Shown here: in pieces, positions 62,738-64,000 of the stretch | Position numbering within the stretch: the stretch's first letter is position 1 | How the letters are laid out: each line of letters begins with the position of its first letter | Assembly: GCA_015057115.1 (NCBI GenBank) | Contig: SVEZ01000010.1 | Location: 1 to 64,000 of the forward strand | Source: Lachnospiraceae bacterium | Lineage (GTDB): Bacteria; Bacillota; Clostridia; Lachnospirales; Lachnospiraceae | Length of the DNA stretch: 64,000 bases | Direction: 5' to 3' | Made by a program: the position numbers and the translations under genes | The notes under the pieces: model-generated | The model's database searches: none | What the model saw: the letters and a program-made list of their open reading frames with translations, nothing else | What the model was told of the DNA's origin: nothing

Positions 62738-64000
62738 TTAAGCACTTATGCTTTCTTCTCCATACTGGGAACAGTAGGTTTCATAGTACCGTCCCTTTAA
62801 TTTCAAAAGTTCTTCGTGGGTTCCCCTCTCCACAATGCTGCCTTTTTCCAACACGATAATTTCATCTGCATAGCGTACCGCTGAGATTCGGTGTCCCACA
62901 ATAATCTTTGTAATATCCGTAAGCTCCTTTAACTCCTTCTGAATCTCCCGCTCTGTTTCCATATCCAAAGCACTGGTAGCATCATCAAAAATAAGTATCG
63001 GGCATTTCCTAGTTAAAGCTCTTGCAATACTGATTCGCTGCTTTTGTCCACCGGAAAGTCCTACTCCTCGCTCACCGATAACCGTCTCGTAGTTTTTGTC
63101 CATTTCCAGAATGAAATTATGCGCTTTTGCCTGCTTGGCTGCTTTTACAACTTCTCCACGGCTAATATTTTCTTTATCACCCATACGAATATTATCCTTC
63201 ACCGTATCGGAAAAAAGAAAGACTTCCTGCATAACCGGTGCAATACTTCCCCGCACCTGTCGTAACGTCAAATCCCGAACATCCACACCGTCCAATTTCA
63301 CGCTTCCTCCGGTAACATCAAAGAGTCTTCCCATCAACCGGATAACCGAGGATTTGCCGGAACCGGTTTCTCCCATGATTCCCAGGGTCTGTCCGGCTTT
63401 CACCGTGAAGTTCACATCCTTTAATACATCATGGCCTTCTCTTTCGAAGTCCACATGGTCAAAGGTAATTTCTCCTTTTACTTCCGGCAGCACCACCGGA
63501 TCCTCTTTGTTGAAAATTGTCGGTTCCTGATCCATCACCTTATTAATCTTCTTGTAAGAAGCATGAATGGCAGAAATTTCATTTGCCAGTTCACCGATTA
63601 CCTCGCAAGGCCACACAATGTTACGGCTGTATTCCACAAAAGCCACTAAGGTTCCGATGGTCATTTCATCCTTTGCCACCAGAAAACCACCAAGAATTGC
63701 CGTCATGACCGGTAAAATCTTACCCACCAGTTCAAAATAGGGGTAGATTCGAACCAGAATTTTTGTCATTTTCATATTGAGGTCACAGTACTCTGTATTC
63801 TTTTTCCGAAATTTTTCAATCTCGTAATCCTCTCTTACAAAGGCTTTTACAGTACGGACACCGGAAATATTTTCTTCCGCCACAGTGGTCAGTTCCGCGT
63901 TTTTCTCACTGATATCCCCAAAAACCTTATCCAGTTCTCTCTCCATATAGATGGCAAGTATGGCCATAATCAGCATGACGCTAACAGGAAAAATTGTCAG
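62738..64000 (-). CDS. ABC exporter half-transporter (degenerate NBD), 5' end off window
   Basis: At least 420 residues; the frame stays open to the right edge, so the track start at 63976 is internal. The C-terminal ATPase has Walker A GETGSGKSS, signature LSGGQKQR, and Walker B ILIFDDATSALD with Asp for the catalytic Glu. The last membrane spans are present. It is the partner of the gene at 60925. Confidence 0.93.
   Translation of the reverse strand: MTIFPVSVMLIMAILAIYMERELDKVFGDISEKNAELTTVAEENISGVRTVKAFVREDYEIEKFRKKNTEYCDLNMKMTKILVRIYPYFELVGKILPVMTAILGGFLVAKDEMTIGTLVAFVEYSRNIVWPCEVIGELANEISAIHASYKKINKVMDQEPTIFNKEDPVVLPEVKGEITFDHVDFEREGHDVLKDVNFTVKAGQTLGIMGETGSGKSSVIRLMGRLFDVTGGSVKLDGVDVRDLTLRQVRGSIAPVMQEVFLFSDTVKDNIRMGDKENISRGEVVKAAKQAKAHNFILEMDKNYETVIGERGVGLSGGQKQRISIARALTRKCPILIFDDATSALDMETEREIQKELKELTDITKIIVGHRISAVRYADEIIVLEKGSIVERGTHEELLKLKGRYYETYCSQYGEESISA

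Noticed and set aside
1-64000. tRNA genes, prophage or insertion sequences
   Set aside because: No cloverleaf with the GGTTCGA arm, and no integrase, transposase or phage structural protein was recognised in any frame.

Overview
The window looks like chromosome from a Gram-positive anaerobe of the Clostridia, most likely a gut Lachnospiraceae. This is inferred from strong AGGAGG ribosome-binding sites, TTGACA/TATAAT promoters, moderate GC, and the gene families present (CtsR-less clpC next to radA, paired FeoA plus FeoB with a Cys-rich FeoB partner, pyrBI, separate ftcD/fchA, heterodimeric ABC exporters). I found no tRNA, phage genes, insertion sequence or CRISPR. Nearly all genes lie on the minus strand; only pyrB, pyrI and a DtxR-type regulator gene lie on the plus strand.

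Layout. 1-264: two tandem consensus promoters and a leader firing off the left edge, probably for an rRNA operon whose 16S gene is outside the window. 0.26-6.1 kb: cstA (pyruvate/peptide carrier family) behind an unrecognised gene, an FCD-type GntR regulator whose likely operators sit on the cstA promoter, an M28 peptidase and radA. 6.2-12.7 kb: a small beta-rich protein, clpC, a membrane-anchored cohesin-like protein and an orphan oligopeptide-binding lipoprotein. 12.8-14.4 kb: pyrBI. 14.4-21.3 kb: a membrane protein, an LRR protein, the folate one-carbon pair fchA/ftcD, a DUF1015 protein, serA and serC; a 180-bp nest of inverted repeats lies in front of ftcD. 21.5-24.7 kb: a CDF metal transporter, a 630-bp gene-free stretch with tandem repeats, and a beta-helix lipoprotein. 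24.8-32.8 kb: pepF, a heterodimeric ABC exporter and a chemoreceptor. 32.9-40.3 kb: rsmF, a small siroheme-reductase-like protein, a CBS-containing pyrophosphatase, a metallopeptidase with an HTH-TPR regulator, a radical SAM activase, trmO and a 38-residue membrane peptide.

40.5-49.0 kb is the most coherent part: an iron-homeostasis island. It holds feoA-feoA-feoB, a 42-residue FeoB-associated protein (missed by the ORF track), a VanZ protein, a flavodoxin, an HMA protein, a DtxR-family regulator and an FtsX-type ABC transporter. Six copies of a 16-bp inverted repeat, GTTAG-N6-CTAAC, plus one N7 variant, lie in its promoters. At the ABC promoter one copy fills the -35/-10 spacer exactly, and at feoA one overlaps the -10. 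The regulator carries the Cys-x2-Glu-His arrangement of iron-sensing DtxR rather than that of manganese-sensing MntR. A promoter-to-terminator unit without a gene at about 44.4-44.5 kb is a good small-RNA candidate.

49.0-64.0 kb: a ketopantoate-reductase-like enzyme, a metallophosphoesterase, an archaeal-type ornithine cyclodeaminase, a second chemoreceptor, an EamA transporter, a beta-CASP nuclease, an MFS transporter, small acetyltransferase and ASCH genes, an M29 aminopeptidase flanked by two broken acetyltransferase genes, and a second heterodimeric ABC exporter pair cut by the right edge.

Start codons were re-chosen where the ORF track began upstream of a clear ribosome-binding site or inside a promoter. 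Family calls come from reading motifs by eye; no search was run.
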